DNA of 64,000 bases from Yponomeuta sedellus (lineage: Eukaryota; Arthropoda; Insecta; Lepidoptera; Yponomeutidae): the NCBI GenBank assembly GCA_934045075.1, contig OW203722.1:18948986-19012985 (forward strand), written 5' to 3'. Position numbers and translations under genes: made by a program. Positions 51,938 through 62,284 of the stretch are shown piece by piece (within the stretch, counting starts at the first letter, position 1; every line of letters begins with the position of its first letter). The notes beneath the pieces were generated by a model. The model did no database searches. It worked only from the letters and a program-made list of their open reading frames with translations, and was not told the DNA's origin.

Positions 51938-52112
51938 CTTGACTACCATAAATCGATTTCGTGGGTTCGATTCCCGCCGGAGGCAGCCGTACTCTATTTG
52001 TACAAATAGCCTCAGTCCGGATATGTTTCTATGTCCGTGATTGTCCCTGTCTGTTTAACATAACACAGGGTACCCTAGTTTGGGATCAGAGCCGCGTTTC
52101 GAACAAATACAA
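51938..52112 (+). mobile_element. SINE-F, B-box half and tail
   Basis: 'TTTCGTGGGTTCGATTCCCG', 'CGGAGGCAGCCGTACTCTAT', 'GGATATGTTTCTATGTCCGT', 'GGTACCCTAGTTTGGGATCA'. The A-box half is missing. A related copy is at 23688. Confidence 0.65.
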
Positions 52113-52129
52113 TTCCTAGTTTATTATAA

Positions 52130-52230
52130 CCATTCTATGTACATCGCGGAGCCGATTCCTACTTGTCAATCTGTGGGTTAATCTGCTTTGCAATGTATGT
52201 TAAGTTGGCATTCAAACCATAAAATGTACT
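52130..52230 (+). repeat. Interspersed repeat R3
   Basis: 'ATTCCTACTTGTCAATCTGT', 'GGGTTAATCTGCTTTGCAAT', 'GTATGTTAAGTTGGCATTC'. It is followed by a hairpin 'AAAATGTAC...GTACATTTT' (52227-52252). Confidence 0.5.
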
Positions 52231-52264
52231 TCTTTGAAAGGTACATTTTATGTACCTGGGGCCC

Positions 52265-52600
52265 AGGACTAGTGATTAGATTAGATTAATAAGTTCTAAA
52301 GCACACCTTACATTTTAAAAGCATATTAAAATCTTAAATATCTTAGTTACATAGTATTGGTTTTTATTACCAAAAGCGATCTCTTCCAGACAGTCTTTGA
52401 ATGGATCTTCTTATCGTGTGAAGCCATCTTCGTGAAATAATGTGACAATCAGCGTAAGGGACTAGCTGATTGTCGCCCAAAGTGCGCCAGAGACTAAAAT
52501 CAAAATCAAAAAAGTTTTATTGAAATTAGCTCAGAAACTGCGACTTAATGAGCGTTACAAGCTAAACTGTCCGTAGGTGTCCATAGGTAGGTAATGATTG
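52265..52600 (-). mobile_element. LINE 3' ends and R2 scrap, composite
   Basis: 52265-52410 is an inverted LINE 3' end ('AAAAGCGATCTCTTCCAGAC'). 52448-52500 is the short repeat 'CGTAAGGGACTAGCTGATTG', 'AAGTGCGCCAGAG'. 52510-52565 ('AAGTTTTATTGAAATTAGCT', 'GCGACTTAATGAGCGTTACA') is the complement of the 'AACGTTCATTAAGCCGC' tail type. Confidence 0.5.
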
Positions 52601-53029
52601 TGTTGTGAGGAATTTGTTAATAAAAGTAACACACAGAGTTCCCGGGCTCACCCCTTCACAAAAGAGACCTACAAAGGTAAACTAGTTAGAGTGTTATTTC
52701 CATTACACCGGCTTCGCAACAGAGCAAACCTCCCGAGGCAAGTTAATATTGTGACAGAGTTTTATTAAACTCTCGCCGGCGTAATCGAATGTTTATATTA
52801 GCGGTGCTACGGGGTAGATAGGGCAGTACGATCGACCGAAGCTTCGCCAAACGGTGTAGCGGTGTAAACCTTTTTACACATTTTTTTATATTTCTTCCAT
52901 TTTGTCCTATCACTTTTATATAAACAAGCAAGAAAGTAGAATTAATGCAGTAGAAATGAGGTCCTTGAGAAGTGTTTGTAGTGTTAACTTTGAATAACAG
53001 GATACGCAATAGTCTAATTAGAGAACATT
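52601..53029. other. Unrecognised
   Basis: A minus frame (52743-53201, 152 codons) spans this stretch and the neighbouring RTE remnant. It is antisense to real pol sequence for its first third and is not a gene. Confidence 0.4.
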
Positions 53030-53345
53030 GTAGGCTGAAAGAGTATGTAGTGACTAGAATTGAGAAAGGAATGTTGCGTTGGTTTAGGCCTGTGGGGAGG
53101 ATGAAGGAAGAAAGAAAAAACAAATATATATTGCGAATGTGAGCGGAAGGGCTGGTATGGGACGTCCCAGGCGGACATACATCGACCGAATAGTGTAGCA
53201 AAGGGGAAGATAAAAATTAACCTCTTGCGTGCGTGCATGCAACGACTTATGAACGTTGATGAAGCGAAGGCGATCTGTCAGGATCGTGTTAAGTGGCAGT
53301 CCCTGGTCTCTGTCTGCTCCTCTGTGATACAGGCGTGAGGTTAGG
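53030..53345 (+). pseudogene. RTE-like pol C-terminus, frameshifted
   Basis: Frame 1 reads RIEKGMLRWFRPVGRMKEER. After a frameshift near 53135 it reads ANVSGRAGMGRPRRTYIDRI and a stop. Then 'GCATGCAACGACTTATGAAC' and 'GTTGATGAAGCGAAGG' give MQRLMNVDEAKAICQDR in another phase, ending WQSLVSVC. These are the blocks L-R-W-F-G-H...R-M, G-R-P-R-R, and A-K-x-x-C-Q-D-R of the same family as 18248-18440. Clearly dead. Confidence 0.82.
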
Positions 53346-53454
53346 TATGTATGTATGTACATTTATATCAACATTTAAAGTTACGTCGCCCATTCTAGAT
53401 TTCTTTTGGATTTTCATTGCTACTCCACCTTTTGACAAAACTACTAATGGCTAC
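53346..53454. other. Short spacer
   Basis: Begins with a GTATGTATGTATGTAC microsatellite, a usual end for this RTE-like family. Nothing else is recognised. Confidence 0.4.
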
Positions 53455-53595
53455 TTAAGATAAGAAAAGATAAGAATATTCTTTATTGTTACAGAAACGG
53501 CAGATACATAGTTACAGAAACGGCAGATACAAAAGATTAAATACAATAGGCGGCCTTATTGCTAAAAGTAATTTCTTCCAGGCAACCTCAACTTA
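53455..53595 (-). mobile_element. LINE 3' end (CAATAAAG family)
   Basis: 'AAGATAAGAATATTCTTTAT', 'TGTTACAGAAACGGCAGATA' (duplicated in tandem), 'GGCGGCCTTATTGCTAAAAG', 'TAATTTCTTCCAGGCAACCT'. Confidence 0.65.
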
Positions 53596-53697
53596 CCTAG
53601 TTGCAAATTAATAATCTTTTATACTACATTTCATCGAAGGATCTGCTACAATAAAATAAAACACAATTTTGACGGGTATGTAATCTACTCGTAATAT

Positions 53698-53990
53698 ACA
53701 GGGCGTCCCACGGATATGCCACATGGAGGGAAAGTGCGTTGAATATTGTAGATGGAACATTTTATTGAAAGAAGATATTATTTTAATTTAAACTGCATTC
53801 GTAGATTTTCAAATTATTACATGGTTGAACCGGAAATCGAACCCGCTACACGAAAAAAAAAGTACTCTGTAGCTCTATCATACCGATCGAAAGGCTTCAT
53901 CATAAGAATTATATTTGGCTAAATAACATAGAGTTAGAAAGAAAAGGAAGAAAGGACCATGAATTTCCAGGAATTCAATATTATTCAATT
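53698..53990 (-). repeat. Possible tRNA-like interspersed element
   Basis: 'CAGGGCGTCCCACGGATATG', 'CCACATGGAGGGAAAGTGCG', then a B-box-complement-like 'GGAAATCGAACCCGC' and an A-box-like region ('GTAGCTCTATCATACCG'). It occurs once here, so it is not confirmed as a repeat. Confidence 0.35.
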
Positions 53991-54059
53991 TAATTTATTA
54001 AATGCTCAAAATGAGTCCCATTCTGTTGAATACAAAGAGTAACGATACGATTTATATCA

Positions 54060-54752
54060 TATTCAACCTTGGATGGTAACCCTACTCTACGAAGGAGGAG
54101 GAACGATTTTCCGTCTAACTGTACTTAGAACCAAAATGTGCTGGTATTTCAGCCTTCCCGTTTTCAAACTTTGGGAATGGCAACCCTTCTATACGAAGCA
54201 GGCACAATTTTTCAGCTAATTGTACTTGACTTATAATCAAAATGTGCTGCTATTTCAGCCTTCCTGTTTTAAAAATTTGGTAATGGCAACTCTACTATAC
54301 GAAGCAAACACAATTTTCTAGCTAATTGTACTTGACTTATAATCAAAATGTGCTGGTATTTCAGCCTTCCTGTTTTCAAAACTTGGTAATGGCAACTGTA
54401 CTATACGACCCAAGCACAATTTTCTAGATAACTGTTTTTGAATTATATCCAAAATGTGGTGGTATTACAACGTTCCTGGTTTTCAAACTTTGGGGATGGC
54501 AACCCTACTATGAGAAGCAGGTCGCATAATTTTCCGGTTAACTGTACTAAAAACCACAAAGTGCTGGTATTACGGCCTCCTGATATCAAAATTAGGGGCT
54601 GCCAGTGCCGATACAATTTTTTGGCTGTACTTGATCCAAAACCAAAAAGTGCTGGTATTTCAAACTTTCTGTTTTTTTTTTATAGGGGATGGCAAATTGG
54701 CAACCCTACTTTCCGAGGCAGGCACAATTTTCCGGCTAACTGTACTTGTCGG
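54060..54752. repeat. ~105-bp tandem array, about 7 units
   Basis: Unit: 'GGCAACCCTACTATACGAAG', 'CAGGCACAATTTTCCGGCTA', 'ACTGTACTTGACTTATAATC', 'AAAATGTGCTGGTATTTCAG', 'CCTTCCTGTTTTCAAAC'. Starts at about 54074, 54174, 54281, 54386, 54493, 54595 (shortened) and 54685. Identity between units is moderate, so the array is old or short-lived amplification with drift. Confidence 0.85.
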
Positions 54753-55780
54753 AGAGGGCGCGGGCGTTCTCTCATTCGCTTATCATAGTTATTGATTGCT
54801 TTTTAAACGATGTCGCATCAGGCGGAGTCTGGCTCGCATCCAGCCTTGTCGTATAATCCGTCTCCCGTGATATGTGTCTCTTGTTTGACACACACAACCC
54901 GTATAATATCGATTGTAGCAAAAGAATCGCTGGAGATAAATCTACTGTGATCTTCCGTCATTGTTCGTCGTTGAGTTGTATTGTATTGAAAAGCTGTGAT
55001 TTATCGTCCTGTTTTTTTTATTTCGATAGGTGTTCGCCTTGCTAGTTATCGTGAAGGATAACATTTATATTTTTTCATAATATTTATCTCAGATTTATGT
55101 TATGTCCTCTACTAATTCCGCAGCCCCCTGTAAGATACTGTAAAAAAACAGCAATTTTATTTTGAAAATTATAATTTCAAACCACGACACTACAAAGTAC
55201 AAAAATGTTAAAATAACATACAAAATTTTGGCGTGTTTTAGGAATTTTTGGTATGAGTAAACAATACAATACAAATAACTATTTTACTATGGCGAAACCT
55301 TACATTGGAATTTAGAGAATTCGGAATTTTTCTTTAGTAAAAGTTGTTCGTAATGACAAGTAACAATTACATAAGAATTGTATAACACCATGTATAAATC
55401 TAGGCACAGCCTGCCAAACTATTATTAATCATGACTAAACGGTTTTAATCTGAAAGAAAAATATGAATATGTCGAAAAATATATGAAGTGCGACGTCATT
55501 CTACTAATACCCGCCTGATTTAAACTAGAAATACAAGATCAGACTATGGACAGCGTTCTAGATTACTGAATTAACAGTGTGTTTTGTAAACAACTTTACC
55601 CACCCACCCGGTATAACCTAATCGCGCACAAATACATAGAGGCCGGTCGGGTGCATATTACACTGTAATGGCAGACCGGCGAGCCTAGTCCCGCTTCGAC
55701 GAACCTAGTTCTATACACAATTGTTATAAAATTAAAATAAAACCCGATGAAATGCAAGTCGGACTCGCGCAACGAAGGTT
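54753..55780. other. About 1 kb, nothing recognised
   Basis: AT-rich, no long frame, no recurrent repeat. Confidence 0.4.
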
Positions 55781-55997
55781 CAGTCTGTTAGCTTTTAGAA
55801 TATACCTCGGCTACTATCGGATAGAATTGAATATATTGCAATAAGGTAAGGTTTATTTTGTATTGTTATTTATAATTTTTCAAAATAGTGAAGAAAAGTT
55901 TTACACAGAGCAGGAAGTAGTATTACACTCGTGTGCTTTCGGCGAAAACCGAAGCCTACTTTAGAGCCCGAGGTATATTCTAAAAGCTAACAGACTG
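55781..55997. mobile_element. MITE-2, copy b (inverted relative to copy a)
   Basis: 'CAGTCTGTTAGCTTTTAGAA' at the left and 'TTCTAAAAGCTAACAGACTG' at the right. TA follows the right end, but the left neighbour is TT. The internal 'CTTTCGGCGAAAACCGAAGC', 'GAGCCCGAGGTAT' is the complement of copy a's left part. Confidence 0.75.
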
Positions 55998-57269
55998 TAC
56001 CGTGTTAAATATAACTAATTATTAGGTTCATAAAAGTAAAGGTGGAAGTCAGGTTTGTCAACGATTGTTGCAAGTTGCAAAGCTTTGTCTCTCCCTACCC
56101 TCTGGATAGTGGAGGTTTATGTGATTAATTCCTTATACTCCAAATATAATATGGATCTTCAAAACACTAATTCTTTAAAGGGCCATAGTGTACGATTTAT
56201 TATTCAATTTTATTTATTCATAAGAAAACCTTATCATCATCCTCAACCCTTATCCATTATGTCTCCACCGAGACATAATGAGTTTATCATCACTCAGGCA
56301 GCCGGGACTACGAGCGATTCTAAATGTTTGAGCACAATCGTAAGAAAACATAAAAAAAGCACAATTATTTGCCAAACTGCAAATGCAATTTATCGGCCAG
56401 CTTTTAGTAAAAATTATTATTCATTATAATAATTAAGTAACACAATCTACATATCCAACAGTATCGATAGTACTTGCTAAGTCGAAAATGGCAAATGTAC
56501 ATCTCCCGCTTTTGATACTGACGTCTTTGAGTTACTACTAAAACGATCACCAACTAACCTGATTATCAAATAAAATCAAAAAAATATGGTACAAAAAACT
56601 TCTCCCAGAAAAGGCCTATACTTACGATTCAGTAGAGCGTATAGTTGATTTATGGAAATAAATCCTTGCCGAAACGGCACTGGCCCAGCCGAGTGCGCCA
56701 ATTTAGCAGGCGAGGCATGACGCGAGATGGCATCGCATCGCTCCAATACCACCCGGTACATAATTGAGCCGATATATGTATTCCTACCATAGGCCAAAAG
56801 CAAACCTTCAACCGATCGCCCGAATCTCGTCTTTATTCCCAACCATTTACGAGTTGCGTCAATTCCTAACTTCCACGCAAAGCTTTAAGTGTCGGTCGGA
56901 ATTTCAGCTTTGTTTTCAGGGTGGTAGGGTGCAATGTGTGCATGGGCTAAAGTGTAAGCCCGTGTCACTCGTTCAATATTATGCAACGATCAATCAATCA
57001 ATATTTGAACTGCCGTGTTTGTTTTTCGCGAACGTTTAAAAGTGATGGGGCTGCTGTCGAGATATAAGGGCTGCCACTGGAACTATGTTGAGCTCATTCG
57101 TGACTGTGTCGTGCGATAATTACTTGGCTGCTTCTGCGAATTTGGAAGTTTGACTTTTGACCAGTTCAAAAAATATTGGTCGCAGTCATTCTTTTCTTTC
57201 ACCTAACTTCCATTAACCTAGGAGTAAGGGATTGTTTACACTCGAAATACTTAGCACGAACTAATATTA
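55998..57269. other. Unrecognised, with a SINE-A tail scrap
   Basis: 56225-56330 has an inverted SINE-A-like tail ('CATTATGTCTCCACCGAGAC', with a small ATAATG hairpin) and 'ATCACTCAGGCAGCCGGGAC', which also occurs at 4813 ('ATCACTCAGGCAGCCGGAGC'). The 124-codon frame at 56055-56429 runs through this and is not recognised. Confidence 0.4.
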
Positions 57270-57545
57270 GAGACCCAGGTTCGATTAGCAGTGCGGGCAT
57301 GTTACCAATGACTTTGATTTCTAAGTTATGTACATTTGTGAAGTTGGGTGAAGGAAAACATCGTGAGGAAACCTGAGTGTCTGAGGTGTTCAAATACCTT
57401 GGTACTTGAAATTGCTAATGCGCGGTGGGCACGCCTGTTAATTAAGCCCATACTCTCTCTCTCTCTCTCTCTCGCAGAGAAGGCCTATGCCCTGCAGTGG
57501 GACGTTTATAGGCTACATAAAAAAAGTATTTGCACGGTGACTCTT
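57270..57545 (+). mobile_element. SINE-C copy with (CT)n and RTE-like tail
   Basis: 'ACCCAGGTTCGATTAGCAGT' (B box), 'GTTACCAATGACTTTGATTT', 'GTGAAGGAAAACATCGTGAG', 'GAAACCTGAGTGTCTGAGGT', 'TTAATTAAGCCCATACTCTC' leading into a CT microsatellite (57451-57473), then 'GGCCTATGCCCTGCAGTGGG', 'ACGTTTATAGGCTACATAAA'. The last block parallels the SINE-A tail, suggesting both use RTE-like 3' ends. Confidence 0.8.
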
Positions 57546-58357
57546 AGAGGCATATCTACTCTTAGGGAGAAAGTATGAGTATGTGCTCAATCATTACTCG
57601 TGTTCACCGCAGATTGACTATTTGAACTGCACTGAGGTTTCCTCACAAAATTTTAGTCTCTGATACATGTCGGACACCGAAAACACCCGAATATAAGGCG
57701 ACCACTCTCCCGATATCCTGAAGGTTAACAACTTTCGAGTTATCGCTGTTAATTACGAAACGCGACACGATATTTCTCACTTCGTCAGAGCTATGGCGAT
57801 GAATTTAAAAAATAACTACTGGGATCGTTAAAATTTACGAGGAAATTCGAAAACATATTCACTGGATTATTTATTTAGTCCAGGGCTTTGGCAAGTGTTA
57901 TTTTCTTTGATATAGCAACTTACGGCAAAATATTAAGCCCGCTCTCTGGAAAGGTTTTATGTACATTAAATAATAAAAAAGACGATTCGGATTATGTTTT
58001 CATCGCTAGGACATTATAGATAAAAATTACTGAAAGTGAGTTTTGTTTTTCATTTTCAGTAACAGTGACGTCAGTCGTTTTCTTCTCTTTCCATTTAGTC
58101 CACCCTATCTCGCTCTCCCTATTTTTTACCACTTCTCAACATTAGGCATTTTCCTTAGTTACCAATCACAAGTCACTTGTCATTAGGCTTACAGCCAGTT
58201 AAAGTTTGTTGCTTGAAATGTGACACAGATTGCCTTCAAACTTCGGCCAAGGACAAATTAGATAATAAGTTCTAGGAGCTTAGCTGCCTCTTGGAAATGT
58301 CAGAGATGAAATAATATTGGTTGTTCAGTTGCTTTTTATTATAAATTGACCTCTGTA
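57546..58357. other. Unrecognised
   Basis: No gene. A small hairpin 'CTGAAAATGAAAAACAAAACTCACTTTCAG' region (about 58030-58063) is the only structure noted. Confidence 0.35.
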
Positions 58358-58722
58358 TCTACGTAATGAGATGATTTACACAGCTACCAGTGGCATCTCC
58401 ACTCACACTAGATGGGTGAAGGGACCACTCGGGTGCTGTAGTGCCTGGGACATGGTTTTAGATGGTGTAGGCTTGCCCAGCACATATACCATCCTGACAG
58501 CTTAGTTGGCCTAGCTCACAGGAAAGACTAGTCAATACGTGCAGAGCCAACCAAGGCGTGGGTTTCCTCACGATGTTTTCCTTCAAGATTAGCGTGTGCT
58601 ATTGCACGTAACTTTAAAATTAAACAATGTCATTGGTACATGCCTGCATTGGGGATCGAATCTGGGTCTCTCGCTTGCGAGTCCATTGTTCTACCCACTG
58701 AGCTCGCACCGCTCCTAAAAAA
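58358..58722 (-). mobile_element. SINE-C copy with complete 3' body (R7)
   Basis: On the minus strand the head 'GGAGCGGTGCGAGCTCAGTG' (A box) and 'AGACCCAGATTCGATCCCCA' (B box) lead to 'GAAGGAAAACATCGTGAGGA', then a long body 'GGTTGGCTCTGCACGTATTG', 'CAGGATGGTATATGTGCTGG', 'CGAGTGGTCCCTTCACCCAT', 'CTAGTGTGAGTGGAGATGCC', ending 'ATCATCTCATTACGTAGATA'. The same body is at 61380-61665, interrupted. Confidence 0.78.
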
Positions 58723-59299
58723 AAGCATGTAGTTCTCAATGGATAACAAATTAATGCTGCTACCAGCATTAATTTGTTAATGCGACCAGCGATGCTGGCA
58801 CAAAAAATACTGAATACTTTCACACGAAGTAGAAGAAAAAACATGAATTCTTAATGATATAATGATCATCATCCATCAAAGTCTTCGGGGAGCTAAACTA
58901 ATTTTGATCAAAGAATTCCTCTTTTCAGCCGTGTACTTTTAGGCGAAAATATCGCTGTAAATATTAGGTAGGAGCCCTCGGCACTCAACGGTGATGATAT
59001 GTTTCCTCCTTCAAGAATACTGTACCTACACAGATTAAAAATACTGCGTAAGTAAAACAGCTCGCTTCTGCACCTTACCATACTTTGTCGCAGTGATGCC
59101 AACGTAACGATCGGTTACTTTTGAATAGTAATAACGACACTTCCGTTTTTGAAGGTATCATGACACAATTTTATCTGCTACATACATTTTTACCGCGTTA
59201 CAACAATTATTATCCAACTCGTACAGCGGAGTACATTCCTAAAATTATTTTAAATGATCTACCCACCGCAATTGTTGAAAAAATCTTGTATATACATAC
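58723..59299. other. Unrecognised; small hairpin
   Basis: 'AAATTAATGCTGCTACCAGC' and 'ATTAATTTGTTAATGCGACC' (58747-58790) form an imperfect hairpin. No gene. Confidence 0.35.
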
Positions 59300-59385
59300 A
59301 TACGTACATAACCTCACGCCTGTAGCCCAGAGGGGTAGGCAGAGACCAGGGACTACCACTTGCCGCAATCCTGTATATGTATGCT
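59300..59385 (-). pseudogene. RTE-like C-terminal scrap
   Basis: 'CCTCACGCCTGTAGCCCAGA', 'GGGGTAGGCAGAGACCAGGG', 'ACTACCACTTGCCGCAATCC' is the antisense end of the 53030 family, preceded by an ATAC microsatellite. Confidence 0.6.
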
Positions 59386-59629
59386 GGTAAGGAAAGGTCT
59401 GGAATATATGTCACTAAGGCTTTCGTTCGTAGGTTGTGGTTGCTAAATTTGGATTGATAAAATTAGCTATTTTTTCGCAACTGTATTAAAAATAGTCGTT
59501 CAGTACACGTGCGGAACCGTCATTGCAACTTGTTCCGACTGTCAACCATAGACATTTGTCGGAACTCTTTGCAATGACAGCGTTTCCGCACTTGTAATGA
59601 AATATACTATTTTCATTCATTCATTTAAG

Positions 59630-60010
59630 TTCACTGCTGGACATAAGCCTCTTCCATGGATTTCCAAGAAGACGGCATCCAGCGTCTTCCTGCCACCTGG
59701 ATGAGGTCTTCTGTGTATACCGTGGCTGGTCGTCCTACTCTGCGCTTTCCTACATATTATGGTCTCCATTCGAGAACTTTTCGGCACCATCGGTCATCAG
59801 TTCTTCGTGCTATGTGCCCCCACTGCCACTTCAACTTAATAATTTGCTGGGCTATGACCAATACTTTCGTTTGTCAACGGATCTCATCATTTCTGATTTG
59901 ATCTCGTAGAGAAATTCCGAGCATAGCTCGTTGCGAGACCTTGAGCTTTCTCATGAGGCCCATAATGTTTCAGTGCCATAAATTATTGGTGACACACACT
60001 GGTTGTATAA
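59630..60010 (-). pseudogene. RTE-like pol 3' region, decayed
   Basis: Plus-strand text begins 'AGTTCACTGCTGGACATAAG', 'CCTCTTCCATGGATTTCC' and runs to 'GATTTGATCTCGTAGAGAAA'. The complement encodes EFLYEIKSEMMRS (the L-R-D-x-I-R-N-E-E-I-R-R block) and GNPWKRLMSSSEL-like ends with several stops. This is the family whose 3' end underlies the minisatellite. Confidence 0.72.
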
Positions 60011-61379
60011 TTTTGTCTCGAGACTTTTCTAAGTTTCCCAAAAGATGCTCAGCTGAGGTGCTCTGAGTCATTCACAATAATAACAAAAAGAAGATTGTGC
60101 GAAGGCGCGGAAAAGACGCGACATGTTGCATTTGCGCCCTTACCCTGTCATTTCTGTGTGGGCTTCGTCCCGACCCTTAAGTACATATTGTATGAACGTG
60201 AATTGGAAAGACGACGCGTCTTTTCTGCGCCCTCGCCCGTCCTTTCTGTGTGGTCGGGGCTTAACACAAGTTAACAACACAATACTCCTCGTTGTTTGTG
60301 TCTCGTAAATTACTGTTTCCCGGAACTTTTCACACAAAATGTCAAGCGCCAAGATTTAAGATTCCGTCGGTGAAATCTCACATAGGATACTCGTACAGTC
60401 GGCAGCAGGTCAACCTCTACCTTTTTGTGGCAAAGTCGCTCCTAAGATAACTGATTGTAGTGTACGTATGTTATCGTTTTCGTGCTGTCGACTGTACTTC
60501 ACGGTTTACAGGCAGACATTGAGCAGCCTCCTTATAAAACACTCTTACGATGTTATCCATTAAAATATTATTCCTCTAAAACACTCCTCAGAGGCAGTTT
60601 AAATAATCAGGTGTAACGACCCTTTACCACATATTATTTAAAATGCATCTGAGGTGTGTTTTACGGTAAAGTGTTTTTTTATAAACAAGACTGTCAGTAT
60701 TTCAAATACTTCCCGCCAGTGTTTGAATTGTGAATTTCACTCTTAATAATTCACATGAGTAGTTACCGTCTCGTTAAATTATGAGCAATCTGACGAGATG
60801 GAACCATAGGTACTTTTTGTGACAAAAAAATGGAGGAATGTTAAATTAGTAAGAAAAATAGGTGAAATCAATAATTTATTCAACGTAAATAATTCATATT
60901 CTATTTGTTAATTTTCGGATCGATGTGTAACGGAGAAAAAAGCAGCGAAAAAAACTGCACTGAAAGCACGGATTGTTTAAAACCACAGTTAAGTATTGCA
61001 CTAATATTATAGTAAAAGTTTGTATCATAACGTGTTATTGAAATAACTTATAAGTGTTGCTTCAATCAAACGACTTTAATCAAACATAAATTAAAAAAAG
61101 CATTTCTTTGCCTTTTCTTCAACTTTATCTTTCACGTAAAACACGTTACAGATGAATTAAGATAATATACCCTATCAAACGGCGCTTATATTGCTAGTGT
61201 TCATAGACGGCAGAATTAACGTAATTCAATTTACCAAATGAACAATCGCGCTAAGACACGATTAAGGTGTATTTATTCTATCCTAGCACACAGAAAAGAC
61301 AATTCAATACGTACGGAGCCCACAAAACCACGGGTTTCCCCACGATCTTTTCCTTCACAATTAGCGTGCATTGCTACTC
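60011..61379. other. Mostly unrecognised
   Basis: 60131-60256 carries two imperfect copies ('GCGCCCTTACCCTGTCATTT' and 'GCGCCCTCGCCCGTCCTTTC', about 85 apart). 61318-61383 is an inverted SINE-C scrap ('GGGTTTCCCCACGATCTTTT'). No gene. Confidence 0.4.
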
Positions 61380-61665
61380 CAAATAAGACTACAGCTATAT
61401 AAGGTGTCAGGATGGTATAGGTGCTGGGCAAGACTACTCCTGTACGTAATACAGAGAATATTGTAAAGAGGTTCGAAATTTCACTGATGCCGGTGATTCG
61501 TCCATTAGCTCAGTTGGAAAGAGCGCTGGCACGGATAGCCAGAGGTCGCGGGTTCGAATCCCGGCATGGGTGGAATTTTTCCGAGGCGTCCGAGTGGTCC
61601 TTCACACATCTAGTGTGAGTAAAGGTGCCACTAGAAGCTGTATCATCTCATTACGTAGATGCTAA
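61380..61665 (+). mobile_element. SINE-C body (R7) interrupted by SINE-B
   Basis: 'GGTGTCAGGATGGTATAGGT', 'GCTGGGCAAG' then the SINE-B fragment, then 'CCGAGTGGTCCTTCACACAT', 'CTAGTGTGAGTAAAGGTGCC', 'ATCTCATTACGTAGATG'. Compared with 58358-58550, about 39 bases were replaced by the SINE-B piece. Confidence 0.7.
61434..61578 (+). mobile_element. SINE-B copy, truncated both ends
   Basis: 'CTCCTGTACGTAATACAGAG', 'GATGCCGGTGATTCGTCCAT', 'TTAGCTCAGTTGGAAAGAGC', 'GCTGGCACGGATAGCCAG' (anticodon stem and loop), 'CGCGGGTTCGAATCCCGGCA', 'TGGGTGGAATTTTT'. The tRNA part is the cleanest in the window: 7-bp acceptor (one mismatch, one G-U), D arm, 5-bp anticodon stem with loop ACGGATA, short variable loop and a T arm. 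Confidence 0.88.
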
Positions 61666-61734
61666 AGCCAAGTCATATATACCATTGCAGAGTGTAGAAC
61701 TAACTAAACGGTCTCGAACGGAGGCGGTCGAGAA

Positions 61735-61860
61735 TATGATGGCTGGATGATGTCAACAAGTTCTTGCCGGAGTCGTCAGAGGTGACAAATGACCAAAAAT
61801 CTTGGTCTAAAATAGGGAGGCCTTTGTCCTGCAATGGGTCTATTAGTGGAATATTATGAG
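61735..61860 (+). pseudogene. Non-LTR pol C-terminal scrap, copy 1
   Basis: 'GATGGCTGGATGATGTCAAC', 'AAGTTCTTGCCGGAGTCGTC', 'GGAGGCCTTTGTCCTGCAAT', 'GGGTCTATTAG'. The frame gives RWLDDVNKF-like sequence, then decays. The inverted counterpart is at 63730-63860. Confidence 0.55.
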
Positions 61861-61919
61861 GCCTATTAATACCCCCATTATTAATACCCGACTACATTCT
61901 TCGTGCAATCCACTCCATC

Positions 61920-62045
61920 CAAAGGTTGTCTGGAAGAGATCGCTCTTTGCGATAAGACCGCCAATTGTATAACATGCTTAGGTTTAAGAAATCATGGTTG
62001 TATTCTTTTTCTGGTTGTGCAATAAAGTGTTCTCTATCTATCTAC
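61920..62045 (+). mobile_element. LINE 3' end (CAATAAAG family)
   Basis: 'AAGGTTGTCTGGAAGAGATC', 'GCTCTTTGCGATAAGACCGC', 'GTTGTGCAATAAAGTGTTCT', then a TCTA microsatellite. Confidence 0.7.
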
Positions 62046-62284
62046 TATGGAGGCTACATAAAAATAAAAGGACTAACCGTAAACTTGGATTACACTTTTG
62101 TCATTCTCACAGTCGACAGCACATTAACCTTTCCACGCGTCGTAAACTCGTAACTAGAGAAACTTTAGGCTACGCAAATCGCAAGAAAACACTGAACCAT
62201 CTCAATATGCTTGGCTAAAACTTTATACAAAAATGATGTCTTTGTAAACAATTAAATTCGTTCATTGTAAATTTTTGTCTATTT
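62046..62284. other. No recognised element
   Basis: Two overlapping short frames (61965-62153 and 61994-62218) begin in the LINE tail and are not genes. Confidence 0.4.

Noticed and set aside
52743..53362. Minus-strand frames of 74-152 codons near 53 kb
   Set aside because: They are antisense to the RTE-like pol remnant at 53030-53345.
61500..61570. Functional tRNA gene
   Set aside because: It folds as a tRNA but belongs to an eleven-copy SINE family, lacks U33, and continues into the shared SINE tail.
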